In this document: one piece after another, positions 52,950 to 62,531 of the stretch
Layout: each line of letters starts with the position of its first letter
Position numbering within the stretch: the stretch's first letter is position 1
Assembly (NCBI GenBank): GCA_036734945.1
Contig: DAIMXP010000019.1
Location: 15,006 to 79,005 of the forward strand
Direction: 5' to 3'
DNA length: 64,000 nucleotides
From: UBA4733 sp036734945
Lineage (GTDB): Bacteria > Chloroflexota > UBA4733
Notes under the pieces: model-generated
The model's database searches: none
Seen by the model: only the letters and a program-made list of their open reading frames with translations
Told to the model about the DNA's origin: nothing
Translations under genes and position numbers: made by a program

Positions 52950-55889
52950 TCACGCGGTGGAGTTTTCGAGACGGCCCAGGAGCAGTTGTGCTGCCTTCAC
53001 GTCCCCGGCCCAGTGCGGCAAGCCGGACGCCGCATGCTGCAGATAGCGTAGCAAGCCGATCATCGTCGCGCGGCTGTTCCAGTAGTCGGGCCACTCCTGG
53101 CGCAGATAGGTGACTGCCGCCAGTGGCCCTTGCTCGGGATCTTTCGCTACGGTGTAGATGGCATAGAGCATGTAACGCAGTAGCGAGCCGGCGAAGCCGC
53201 TCTCAAGCGGCGTACGCACGTCCCGTGCCGCAAATTCCGTCGGCGTCTTGAGCCGCGTCTTATTGGCAACGCTGCTCGCCAGCATCTGCCGGTACTCCGT
53301 CGCACCATAGCCGCGTGCCAGTTCCGTATAGACGCCTTCACGGCTGTCGCCACGCGCCTCCACAGATATCCCTTTGAGATAAAGTCGCTCTTCCGGACTG
53401 AGCTTTCGCCACACTGGAGCGTCAAGTCCAGCAGGGATCAGTTCGTCGGAGGCAATGCGTACAGCGCGCTCGATCAGCGCGGTCACGGGCGATATCTCGC
53501 CCTTCACAGGCGTCCGGTGCAACTCGCGATCTACGTCAATACCGCCTATAGTGCTATACGATGTGAGGACGCGCATCGCAGCGGCATACGCTGCGAGCTG
53601 GTAATCGGCATCGCCAAAGTTGGGATCTTCCTTTGGGTCAAGGGCCAGCATGCTTCGCACCTGTTTGCGCACCTCTACCTGGATTTCTGGATAAATGTCA
53701 CTCAGATCACCGTACTCGTTGCCGACTCGCTTTCGGAGCACCAGGATCACCGTACCCTGGACATAGTTACCTTGCTTCACGCCACTGGCTCCGGTCTCCG
53801 TGGCGATAGTCCAGGCGGCGGAGACGCGCAAGCCGGCGGCCCAGAGGACCAGCGCTACATCAGCCCAGACGGCCGCATCCTGATGCGTAAACATCACGAC
53901 CTGGAAGCCATCATCCCGCATGTAGTCGGCGGTGCGTTTGTAGCATTCAGCCAGCGTACTTCGGAAGTGCGCGCCCTCCCCTTTGACGCTCAACGCACGT
54001 TTACTGTCGCTGTACCAGCCGGGAAAGCGCTTCAGCAATAGCTTGTCATACCAGGCGAGGAAATATTCGGAGAGTTCATCGTAGAGGATCACATCGCCGT
54101 AACCGGGGTCTGTAATCCAGACATCTGCGGTCCAATCTGCCACGCGAGCGTCAGTGAGCGCGATGGTAGACCGACGCTTGATGGGTACAGAGGGGAAGGT
54201 GATCTGGTACGCCGAAGAAAGCGTTGCCATGGGCCTGCAGCTGTAGTTAAAGAGGGTATTGAGTGCCTGGTTGTAGAATGCCTGCATACCGCCGCCGATG
54301 CCACCTCCTTGACCAGTCTTCCATCGGGAAAGCCGACTATTATTGTCGATAAGCCTGCCTACGAGCAGGAGTAATGCGCTGGCTTCCTCCGGTGGCTGCA
54401 TTGCAGTCTGCTCCATAAAGAGTCCGTTCAGGAGCAACTGGCGAGGATTAAAGAGGTGGTGCCAATGGGTCCACCCACGCTCCCGCAAGAGGCGGTCCGT
54501 TTCTTGCCCTGACTCTATCCTTCGGCTCGGAATGATGCCACGTCGCTGCCAGTCGGTAAATCGCTCGCGTAGCAAGTCGAGCACCTGCTGCTCCCGTGCC
54601 AGATCGGCACTGGTAGGAGCCCGGTAGTGGCGCTTCCCCGTCGTAGGATCCGCCCAGCGAATGCAGTACAGCCGCTCGCCGAAGACGTCGCCGGCGCGCG
54701 GGACGAGGTCGTCATTGTCCCACGCCCGGAGACCAGTGGATCCCTTTAGCCGTTCAAGGCTGGTAGCCTGGCGACGTTCAGGCGTCAGCCAGTTACCGTC
54801 AGTATCAACTGGACATACTACGCCGCCGCGCGCCGTACCTTCGTCACCGGCGGCTTCGAATTCCGTCGCACTTACGCCCTCCATGATCTCGATCTCAAAA
54901 CGTCGGTGCTCATGGTCTGGAACTAACCGTGCTACTACTCCTGACTTTGGCGCGACCTGCCACGATGGAGCCAGAGGTACCCTCCAACCAGTGGCGGGGT
55001 CGGGTACCTCAGCGCAGTACAGATAAGCGTCGGCCACCCAGCCGTGTTCGTTCCGCTCGACGCCCCACGCATCGACCTGTGCCTGTACTTGATCAAAGAC
55101 TCGTTCCTGGGCGGCCCTCACGCACTGAGCGACTTCCTCGCTGCCGCCCACGATGTTCAGCGCCCCCCACGTCAGCAGCGCCGCCACCGGGCTCAGGTCG
55201 GAGCCGTAGGCCTCGCACCCAATGCGGGCCGCCTCAAACGGGATGCTGCCCCCGCCACAGAAGACATCTCCCACCCGTGGTATGCCTCCAAACCGGCGCT
55301 GGCCTAGCTCCGAAACCAGGTCCGGCAGGTTTGCCGCCTTCGTTCCGAGATGCGCATTAATCCGCTGCCACGCTGCCGGGCTCGGCCCGGCCACTTCCTC
55401 CGGCCGCTTAGAGAACTCAAGCCGCTTGTCGTAGCTCATCCGCAGAAAGGCGCGGCGTGTCAAGCTCTGCCTGTCTGTCTTACTTGTCTCGCGCTTCCAC
55501 GCGGGTTTACCTTTGTCCGTCGCAAAATGCTCCGCCCGTTCACGCGGTGTACACTGCTCGTACACGGTCGAGGCGGGCAAGGCACCGTCTAGCCGTTCCA
55601 GCATGCCGTCGTCATCCATTGTCATGAGCCCTAGGAACGTTTCGCGGTCCCGGTCGGGGTTGTCTGTCGCTGGAAGCAGCAGGCCTAAGATGATCGCGCG
55701 AACCAGTACTAACGGCTTGCGACCCCACCACTTTCCGAGCGCGGTGAGCGTTTGCCCGGCGACGGCCTTGCGCTCGTTGTAGCTCTCCTTGGAGAGCTTG
55801 CTGACGGGGAACTGCACCTCGATGAACGACGGGCCGACCGCCGTTGCCATCTCCGCCTGCCCTACGGCTGCCGTGACTGTCTCGGTCAT
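52950..55889 (-). CDS. DUF1156 DNA methyltransferase
   Basis: The 979-residue product is of the DUF1156 type: an N-terminal signature NERKAVAGQTLTALGKWWGRKPL, SAM motif I VGDVFCGGGSIPFEA (206-220), and motif IV WITDPGYGDVILYDELSEYF. The catalytic tetrad reads DPGY (594-597) instead of the usual DPPY. It should mark self DNA for the defence system by adenine or cytosine N-methylation. ATG 55889 has GAGGAG six bases upstream. It lies between DUF3780 and the PLD-SNF2 helicase. Confidence 0.87.
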   Translation of the reverse strand: MTETVTAAVGQAEMATAVGPSFIEVQFPVSKLSKESYNERKAVAGQTLTALGKWWGRKPLVLVRAIILGLLLPATDNPDRDRETFLGLMTMDDDGMLERLDGALPASTVYEQCTPRERAEHFATDKGKPAWKRETSKTDRQSLTRRAFLRMSYDKRLEFSKRPEEVAGPSPAAWQRINAHLGTKAANLPDLVSELGQRRFGGIPRVGDVFCGGGSIPFEAARIGCEAYGSDLSPVAALLTWGALNIVGGSEEVAQCVRAAQERVFDQVQAQVDAWGVERNEHGWVADAYLYCAEVPDPATGWRVPLAPSWQVAPKSGVVARLVPDHEHRRFEIEIMEGVSATEFEAAGDEGTARGGVVCPVDTDGNWLTPERRQATSLERLKGSTGLRAWDNDDLVPRAGDVFGERLYCIRWADPTTGKRHYRAPTSADLAREQQVLDLLRERFTDWQRRGIIPSRRIESGQETDRLLRERGWTHWHHLFNPRQLLLNGLFMEQTAMQPPEEASALLLLVGRLIDNNSRLSRWKTGQGGGIGGGMQAFYNQALNTLFNYSCRPMATLSSAYQITFPSVPIKRRSTIALTDARVADWTADVWITDPGYGDVILYDELSEYFLAWYDKLLLKRFPGWYSDSKRALSVKGEGAHFRSTLAECYKRTADYMRDDGFQVVMFTHQDAAVWADVALVLWAAGLRVSAAWTIATETGASGVKQGNYVQGTVILVLRKRVGNEYGDLSDIYPEIQVEVRKQVRSMLALDPKEDPNFGDADYQLAAYAAAMRVLTSYSTIGGIDVDRELHRTPVKGEISPVTALIERAVRIASDELIPAGLDAPVWRKLSPEERLYLKGISVEARGDSREGVYTELARGYGATEYRQMLASSVANKTRLKTPTEFAARDVRTPLESGFAGSLLRYMLYAIYTVAKDPEQGPLAAVTYLRQEWPDYWNSRATMIGLLRYLQHAASGLPHWAGDVKAAQLLLGRLENSTA

Positions 55890-55952
55890 GTCCGCTCCTC
55901 AACGATTAACACCGGCCATGGCGTTGCGTGATCCGCCGGAACAGGTAGTGCG

Positions 55953-56585
55953 CTAGAACAACTGCATCTGTTTCATCCCAGGGTCGATCGCCGCCTTTTT
56001 TGCCCGTCGCTGGACCGGTCGCTTGTCGCCAGCGATCTGTGGAGTGGTCAGCAACACTGAAGGAGGAGCGGACGACGTCGGGTTCTCGGCAAAGGCGATC
56101 TTGATCGCTTTGCGCCAGCCGCGATCTCGCCCGTGTTCTGGGTGACCGCTGGTGGCGTTGATCGTCGTGTACAGCCACCACCGTTCTTCGGGCGCCAGAC
56201 CTACCCAGTTGGCGAGCATGGCCGGTAGTAATGTCGGGTCGGCATCCTCCACCGCCCACGCGAGCAGGGTCAGTTCCTTGCCGAGATGGGGCGCTAGCGG
56301 CGGAGTGGCGCTAAAGCTCGCGGTGGGCAGCCCTGCCAGGCGTAGCCGCGCATTAAAGACGTCAGTGACGACCGGCGCGATGCGTGCCCAGCGATAAGCG
56401 TCGAGAATTGCCTTTGCGTTTGGCTCAGGCGCATCCGCGTCGCTCTCGTTACCGTCGTCCCAGACGAAGCGCTCGATAATGGTCACGTCACCGACGTCAT
56501 TCCGGCCGTCAACCAGAAAGTGGTGGGGTGACTGTGCCGGGTCGAAGCCAAAGCCGTATGTCGTCTGCGCTTTGCGCTTCGCCAT
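55953..56585 (-). CDS. DUF3780 family defence-associated protein
   Basis: The 210-residue protein begins MAKRKAQTTYGFGFDPAQSP and has the DVTIIERFVWDD stretch of DUF3780. The family is known mainly from operons with DUF499 and DUF1156. Its ATG overlaps the DUF499 stop by one base (TAATG), so it is translationally coupled. Molecular role unknown. Confidence 0.8.
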   Translation of the reverse strand: MAKRKAQTTYGFGFDPAQSPHHFLVDGRNDVGDVTIIERFVWDDGNESDADAPEPNAKAILDAYRWARIAPVVTDVFNARLRLAGLPTASFSATPPLAPHLGKELTLLAWAVEDADPTLLPAMLANWVGLAPEERWWLYTTINATSGHPEHGRDRGWRKAIKIAFAENPTSSAPPSVLLTTPQIAGDKRPVQRRAKKAAIDPGMKQMQLF

Positions 56586-59500
56586 TACGTTTGCATGACC
56601 TCGGGCTGCTCCAGCGTCTCCTTCAAGTCACCCGCCAGGTCGAGGAGGTGTTGTCCCTGTGCCAGCTTGAGCGTGCGCACTTCAAGTGTCACGTTGGCCG
56701 CTCCCAGCAGTTCCCTCAACCGCGTCGTCAGGTCGCGCACGATTTCCCCGGCGAGAAAGGTGTCCTCATCAAGCTGCAGTTCCGCAAAGTGCCCCTCTTT
56801 CGCAACGACGATCTGCACCGATCCGAGGGTAGCATCGTGATTGATGGCCTGATCAAGGAAGGTAAACACCTCACTGGTGGAGTCGAAATTATGGCTCTTG
56901 CGCCACGTGACCGGCTTCGCTGGGTCAACCCGCCAGACGGGGCCGCCACCGGGTGCTGCCTTCGGCACCGCGATGCGGAGCGCCTCTGACACAATGCCCG
57001 CCTCTGCGGCTTGCGCCAGAATCACGCTGCAGGTGCCAGGGACCTGGAACGGTTGACTATACACCTGACCGGCATTCTGCGGGCTCGAGCCGTCCGTGGT
57101 GTAGCGAATGGCGCCCGACGGGATGGCCCGCAGTTCGCACATGCGGCCAGCCGGCCCGTCGTACAGCCGCTGCTTCACGGCGATCGTGTTCGTCCACGCC
57201 GTGCTGTCACCCTCAAGGTTGCCCTCGGCCGCGTTGACCGCCGTAAACGTGAGCTTGAGGTCGCTGGTGGTGACGTCGTAGCTTTCCAGCTTCTCCCGCA
57301 CACCGCCGTTTGGCCCGCTCTTCTGCATGTAGATGGTGTCACCGTGCAATGGCCTGATCCGCAACGTCACCTCACCGGTGTTGTCGTCGCGGCTCAGTAG
57401 CTGGACCTGCGCTGCCGGGCGCGGCGGCGGGAATGGTCCGCGTTGCACGAAGCCATTGCCAATGTCGCGCCATAGATCCCGGCCCAACAGGTCTGCCTTG
57501 ACGTCTTCGAGCGCCCTCGGATGGTGCCAGACCCAGGAGGGATCGGTGGCGGCGCGCGATTTCACCTCGTTCCACGGCACTTCCTTGGCGTTGCCCCACA
57601 GTTTGGCGACGATCCGATCCACGAACGCCGTGTGCTTGGGACCTGCCTCCGGCTCGTACTTGTAGGCATCAGTGAGCGCGCCAACAATCGCCGTCTCGCC
57701 ATCAAAGTTATTCCCCGCATACTGTGGTTCTACCGCAAGGTCGGTCAATCCGGTCCTGCTGGGGTAGAGGAGCTGTCGAAACGTCTCCCGGCAGGCGAGG
57801 TAGAAACTGGACTGCTCGCGCGTCTGGAGCGTCTTCGCATCGAGTAACTGCGGGTCGGTCTCGCGTGTCCCCGCCTGCTGCAGTTCGTTGATGATCAACT
57901 GCACCGCCCGCAGGTAGGCCGACCGTTCAAGTACTCGTTCGTACGTCGATGTGTCGCCCGTGAGAAACAGCACGCGGTTCTTATACTGGAGGTGCTGGTA
58001 GAACTGCTCGATCTCCTGCCGCGCCAGGGGCGATGGGCGGAAGATCACCAGGGTCGTGGTCTCCTGGTTGGGCTGCACCTGGTCGAGCGCTGGCAGTGCC
58101 TGCACCTGCCCGTAGCACGCCTTGAGCTTCGGGGCGTACATCTCCTGCAACCGCGCCCGCAGTTCCGTCTCGCGCTGGTCGGACAGCATTCCCTGGGCGT
58201 AGCTTTCGAGCTTGGCATTGAGGTTCTCATTGCTCTTAAAGAGCAAGGCCCCGGCGTTGGTCGCGTGGAGGTACCACGCCTGCTGTTGGAGCTTATCCAA
58301 CGCTTCCCGCACACCGGTCACAGTACGCCCAGGCGCCGCCAGGTACGCCGCGATGTCGGAGCGCGTCAGACCCAGCGTCGGGTTGACTGCCTGCGATAGT
58401 GATGAGAGAAAGATCAACGTCGCCGCGTCAACGGCGTCGGTGGAGGCTCCGCCGTCGATTCTTTGCGCAACGGCCTGACCATTCTCGCTGGCAACATCGT
58501 GGGCGACCGCCGCCTCCAGCGTGTTATTGATCTGGCGGATCTCGCTCATAATGTCCGCGTCGAGGAGATTGATGTTCTCAGGCCCAATCAGGGTGCGTTG
58601 ATCCACTCGGTTGCTTGTCCACAGCTCCGCTACCACTGTGCGCATGATGCGGATCAACGCGCGTGTCTGCTGGAACCGGGGGTTCTCCTTAAACCGCGCG
58701 AAGAGGTCCTGAACACCCGGATGGAACGGGTAGGAGTTCTTGACACTGGCGCGCTCCTGCGCCTCGGTGACCGTTGTGATCCCCATCGCGTGCGCTTCGG
58801 CAATGGCGTTGCCATACGCCGCGGCAACCTGGTCGATATCATCCGCCGTCGGAACGCTCTCGAACAGTCGGGTGCGGAGGATATGGTAGAGCTCGTCCGA
58901 GTTGAGCCGCACGGGGTCGATCCGCACAGCAACTCGGTTCGCTTCACCCTCCAGGTTTTGCAACGCAGCGCTCACCGCGGCGTTGCCTGCTCCGTAGGCA
59001 GAGGCGCGGAGATCCGTCACCACCACGCAGGCGTTGGGCAGCTTGCCGCTGGCAATCGCCACGAAGAGATTTGCCAGCGCCGTGGTCGTGAGGACATCGA
59101 GCGTGGTCGCCCCGACGTTTTTCGCGCGCATGGCTTCGAAGTACGGTGGGAGTTCATCGAGTAACAGCAGCACCGGTTCGCCGTGGAGCAGCTTCACCCA
59201 GTCACCGTCGCTCGGCGCCATCAGCGGCTGGTAGTACTCCTTGAAGACATCTTGCCGGTTCAGTCCCTTGGCGATCTCGCCCCATAAGCCAAACGGAGTG
59301 TTGGTGTTCCGGCCAGAGAATACCACAACACGCACGGCGCCCAAGGGCCCTGGGGTGTAAAAAGTGTTCATCACCGGCCCGCGAAGGTTCGGTTGCTTGG
59401 CCAGGAGACCCAGCGCGATGAGGTTATGGGTCTTGCCCCCGCCCATCGCCTGGCTCAACAGAAAGGCCCCCGAGCTACTCTGCGACTTCCCTTCCAGCCG

Positions 59501-59671
59501 CTTAAATGCCTCGGTCAGCAGCAGGCGCATACCCTCGGTGACGTAGTTTTCTTTGAAAAATCGCTGGGCATCGATCTGAGGCAAGTCATCAATGTTATAG
59601 ACGGTATCGCTAATCGACGGATCGAACACCGACTGTCGCGGCGTGCCTGCCTGAGCCAGCGTCTTGAACAT
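56585..59671 (-). CDS. DUF499 ATPase with C-terminal CHB_HEX_C-like domain
   Basis: The 1028-residue AAA-type protein has Walker A QAMGGGKTHNL (about 75-84) and Walker B LLLLDELPPYF (167-177). The C-terminal part carries IRYTTDGSSPQNAGQVYSQPF, the chitobiase/beta-hexosaminidase C-terminal fold, and ends with a small alpha/beta domain. Such ATPases drive helicase-methylase-ATPase and DISARM-like defence systems. ATG 59671 has AAAGGACGAG. It heads the operon DUF499-DUF3780-DUF1156-SNF2. Confidence 0.87.
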   Translation of the reverse strand: MFKTLAQAGTPRQSVFDPSISDTVYNIDDLPQIDAQRFFKENYVTEGMRLLLTEAFKRLEGKSQSSSGAFLLSQAMGGGKTHNLIALGLLAKQPNLRGPVMNTFYTPGPLGAVRVVVFSGRNTNTPFGLWGEIAKGLNRQDVFKEYYQPLMAPSDGDWVKLLHGEPVLLLLDELPPYFEAMRAKNVGATTLDVLTTTALANLFVAIASGKLPNACVVVTDLRASAYGAGNAAVSAALQNLEGEANRVAVRIDPVRLNSDELYHILRTRLFESVPTADDIDQVAAAYGNAIAEAHAMGITTVTEAQERASVKNSYPFHPGVQDLFARFKENPRFQQTRALIRIMRTVVAELWTSNRVDQRTLIGPENINLLDADIMSEIRQINNTLEAAVAHDVASENGQAVAQRIDGGASTDAVDAATLIFLSSLSQAVNPTLGLTRSDIAAYLAAPGRTVTGVREALDKLQQQAWYLHATNAGALLFKSNENLNAKLESYAQGMLSDQRETELRARLQEMYAPKLKACYGQVQALPALDQVQPNQETTTLVIFRPSPLARQEIEQFYQHLQYKNRVLFLTGDTSTYERVLERSAYLRAVQLIINELQQAGTRETDPQLLDAKTLQTREQSSFYLACRETFRQLLYPSRTGLTDLAVEPQYAGNNFDGETAIVGALTDAYKYEPEAGPKHTAFVDRIVAKLWGNAKEVPWNEVKSRAATDPSWVWHHPRALEDVKADLLGRDLWRDIGNGFVQRGPFPPPRPAAQVQLLSRDDNTGEVTLRIRPLHGDTIYMQKSGPNGGVREKLESYDVTTSDLKLTFTAVNAAEGNLEGDSTAWTNTIAVKQRLYDGPAGRMCELRAIPSGAIRYTTDGSSPQNAGQVYSQPFQVPGTCSVILAQAAEAGIVSEALRIAVPKAAPGGGPVWRVDPAKPVTWRKSHNFDSTSEVFTFLDQAINHDATLGSVQIVVAKEGHFAELQLDEDTFLAGEIVRDLTTRLRELLGAANVTLEVRTLKLAQGQHLLDLAGDLKETLEQPEVMQT

Positions 59672-60236
59672 CTCGTCCTTTCATACAGGCGTGCGGCCCG
59701 GATCAGTCGTGTTCCCCGCTCGAAACTGATTTCACTGTAGGCGGTTTCGGCCAGCTTACCATAGACTGATTGGCCCCTTATGGCTGCCTAAGGCATGCAC
59801 GAGCAGGCAGCGTATAGTGGCGAATACGGTCATGCTCTGCGCCATTCAACCCGCGCCGTGAAACCGAGAGGGCTGTCTAAATCCTGACAGTGGCTATTGC
59901 TCGCCGTTGATCGGTGAACTTGGTGCGCTATGACCGGACGCCCGTCTGGCCGGCGTCTTACACACTGTTGCTGTGACCTGGCGCCGGAGAGGCGAACAAC
60001 AAAAATTTGGACCTGACTCAATACTCAAATGCATGCGCGTGGATAGCTGAAGGAGTCGAACGCAACGCCCGCGACGGTAGGCTGTTCCCACCGGCGCATC
60101 CGGGCTGCCGGCGCATCCTGTGGCTAATTGTGGGCGCCAACTACAATCCGAGCGACCGGGCGGACGGCACAGATGAGAACCGCGACTGTATGCCGGCCTG
60201 TAAGTCCAGCCCGAGGCATGGCGGGGAAGCGATATC
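59672..60236. other. Intergenic region between divergent defence-island genes
   Basis: About 565 bp with no supported gene, separating the DUF499 operon from the divergent zincin gene. It must hold both promoters, but I see no near-consensus sigma70 pair. A short palindrome GAAACTGATTTC lies at about 59729-59740. Confidence 0.45.
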
Positions 60237-60932
60237 ATGTTGATGCTCGCAATTCAAAGGTTCGGTGCGAGGCCGGCCGGGGCGCCGGTGGCTGAAGCTT
60301 TGGACCTGGCGGGAACGTCACCAGAGGTGGCGGCAGCGGTGCGGCTCATCGGGACAGTGCATGGCGATGGCGAGTTGCCCCGGCTTCCAGTCCGAATGGT
60401 TGCCGATGCTCCGTTCAGCGCGGCATACGCACGCTCGGAGGACGGCGAGCCGCAGGCGATCCTGGTCAATAGCAAGAGCGCCGGTCAGCGGTGGGCCATG
60501 ACCCATGAGGTTGGGCACTTCCTCGACCAGCAGACGCTTGGCATACGGGGAAGGTACGCGTCGCACAGCAGCGAGGACCTGGAGGAATGGCGCGCCGCCG
60601 TGGACACGAGCGAGGCGGTGCGGCGCCTACAGCAGATTCTCACGCAAGGCGGTATCACCGTCCTCGACGGTGGCCTGGAGCGACGGGTACCGGTGGATGC
60701 CCGCTTCTTACAGACGCAGATCAGCTATCCAGAGATCTGGGCACGCAGTTACGCGCAGTACGTCGCAGTCCGCGCCAGTGATCCGTCACTGCTGGGTCAT
60801 CTGGCCAGGTTGCTCGGAGCGGACGATCCGGCTGGCGCGCCACCGTATACTTTGCAGTGGGACGCGAGCGACTTCGAGCCCATTCTTGGGGCAATTGATC
60901 GTCTCTTTGCTGCGAAGGGTTGGCGGACGTGA
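60237..60932 (+). CDS. Zincin-like metallopeptidase (polyvalent-protein type)
   Basis: The 231-residue product has the zinc site MTHEVGHFLDQ (H90, E91, H94), which defines a zincin. The C-terminal stretch YPEIWARSYAQYVAVRASD resembles the LPD-type domain found with metallopeptidases of polyvalent and mobile-element proteins. ATG 60237 has GGGGAAG. It is divergent from the defence operon and overlaps the next small gene (GTGA). Confidence 0.72.
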   Translation: MLMLAIQRFGARPAGAPVAEALDLAGTSPEVAAAVRLIGTVHGDGELPRLPVRMVADAPFSAAYARSEDGEPQAILVNSKSAGQRWAMTHEVGHFLDQQTLGIRGRYASHSSEDLEEWRAAVDTSEAVRRLQQILTQGGITVLDGGLERRVPVDARFLQTQISYPEIWARSYAQYVAVRASDPSLLGHLARLLGADDPAGAPPYTLQWDASDFEPILGAIDRLFAAKGWRT

Positions 60933-61147
60933 AAACAGACTCGATCAGGGAACAGGCCATTTGCGAAAAGATGCGACTGTTGCGGGTGGATCGGGAGACG
61001 GCGCGCTTCATTTGCGCTGTGGAGGCCGGGGAGATTCCGGGTGATGTCGTATTTATGCGAGACGGCGCGATTGTGCGCGACGTCTCGGCGATTCCCCTGC
61101 GCGGCGACAAGCAGGAAACAGCGAAAGAACCGTTGGGCGTGCAATAG
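60929..61147 (+). CDS. Small partner of the zincin
   Basis: The 72-residue protein (KTDSIREQAICEKMRLLRVDRETARFICAVEAGEIPGDVVFM...) starts at GTG 60929, overlapping the zincin stop, and is therefore coupled to it. No family recognised. The arrangement looks like a protease-adaptor or toxin-antitoxin pair (inference). TTG 60920 is an alternative start. Confidence 0.5.
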   Translation: MKTDSIREQAICEKMRLLRVDRETARFICAVEAGEIPGDVVFMRDGAIVRDVSAIPLRGDKQETAKEPLGVQ

Positions 61148-61168
61148 CCGTCTCAGCCCATCCCCCCC

Positions 61169-61708
61169 TTACCCCAGCAGGCGCTCGTCGTACATCTGCT
61201 CGGGACTCACCAACCTCACATCTTCCAGCCGGGCAATCTCGATCAGGGAAGGATCGAAGCCCGAGCGCGAAAACATGACGTAGCGCGTGTCGTCGTCGGG
61301 GCCAGCGCGGTGCGCCACGCGACGGAGCTCGTTCAGATCGCCTGGCTTCGTGAACTCGTTGCGCCACTCGCAGGAAGCGACGAGCGTGATGCGCCTGCCG
61401 TTCATCCCAACGGCGTCGAGCTCGCTGTGTCGGTTGGCGCCGCGCCCTTCCCACCACCAGCCGAGGCGATCAAAACCCGTCTCGTCCAGGAGGCCGCGGC
61501 GGAAGGCACGCCAGAGGAACTGCTGGCAGGCGCGTTCCCAGGGTCCGTGCGGTCTCGACACAAAGGCGTCAAGGTCAGGGAGGATGCGCTGCTGCATCAC
61601 CCAGTCGTCAGCTCCCTGCTCCAGCGCGGCCTCGGTCGGTTGGACGTAGCGGAACCAGAACGCCAAGAACAGATCGGTGAGCAGGTACGACGAAGCGCGA
61701 TTCATCAC
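61169..61708 (-). pseudogene. C-terminal fragment of a DUF234 ATPase
   Basis: The frame carries YLLTDLFLAFWFRYVQPTE and EWRNEFTKPGDLNELRRVA, the DUF234 domain that forms the C-terminus of archaeal-type ATPases of about 450 residues. The P-loop N-terminal half is absent; the frame starts within about 10 residues of the domain. It lies just after radC on the same strand and is likely a beheaded relic. Confidence 0.65.
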
Positions 61709-61730
61709 GCGGCAAACTCGTCCAGGGTCC

Positions 61731-62480
61731 CTAGCTAAAACCCAGCCCGCGCTGTTTCAGGCTCACAAACCTGCCGTGGCCGACGACGATGTGATCGAGG
61801 ACAGCGATATCGAGCAGTTTGCCGGCCTCCACGAGCTGGCGTGTCACGCCGACATCCTCCGGCGAGGGGGTTGGGTCGCCGGAGGGGTGGTTGTGCGCCA
61901 CGATCAGTTGTAAACAGTCGCGGCGCACCGCCTCCCGAAAGACTTCGGCGATGCGCACGTTGGCGCTATTGACCGATCCCTCGTACACCGTGTTGATCGC
62001 GACCACCCTATTCTTGGTGTTAAGCAGCAGCGTCTTGAGATGCTCTCGCGTCAGGAACTGCATGTCCGGCTGCAACAGGCGGAAGGCGTCGTCAGGCGAG
62101 CGAATCTCCGGCTGCTGCTCCGGGCCGAGCGCCATCAAGCGCCGGCCCAGTTCCAGGGCGGCCTTGATCTCGATGCCCTTCACCCTGCCGATGCCCGACA
62201 CCTTGCCCAGTTCCTCCAGGGAGGCGCGGTCCACCCCGGCCAGGCCGCCCGCCTGCACCAGCAGGCGCTGCGCGACAGCGAGCACGGACTCGCCCGGCCG
62301 CCCCACGCGCAGAATAATCGCCAGCAACTCCGGGGTGGCGAGACTACCCGCGCCGAACGCCTCCAGCTTCTCCCGCGGCTGCTCGGAGGCCGGCCAGTAC
62401 TTGACGGCAAGATAGGCGGGAGTGTCGTCAACGGCATCACTCGCCAGGGCGACATCACGCACGACGCGGCGCGGCGGCAC
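61731..62480 (-). CDS. radC: RadC-family JAB domain protein
   Basis: The 249-residue product has the UPF0758 HhH region (ASLEELGKVSGIGRVKG) and the JAMM motif AHNHPSGDPTPSPED. RadC-like proteins are commonly found in defence and mobile islands rather than in repair. GTG 62480 with AGGGAGGGA is preferred to TTG 62498. It is followed by the DUF234 fragment. Confidence 0.9.
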   Translation of the reverse strand: MPPRRVVRDVALASDAVDDTPAYLAVKYWPASEQPREKLEAFGAGSLATPELLAIILRVGRPGESVLAVAQRLLVQAGGLAGVDRASLEELGKVSGIGRVKGIEIKAALELGRRLMALGPEQQPEIRSPDDAFRLLQPDMQFLTREHLKTLLLNTKNRVVAINTVYEGSVNSANVRIAEVFREAVRRDCLQLIVAHNHPSGDPTPSPEDVGVTRQLVEAGKLLDIAVLDHIVVGHGRFVSLKQRGLGFS

Positions 62481-62531
62481 CGGGTGTCCCTCCCTCAACT
62501 GGGGCCGCTCCGGCGCCCCACGTCGGCTAAC

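Noticed and set aside
50201..59671. Canonical DISARM or BREX assignment for the defence operon
   Set aside because: No drmB (DUF1998), drmA, PglZ or BrxL gene is present in the window; only the general helicase, methylase and ATPase logic is shared.
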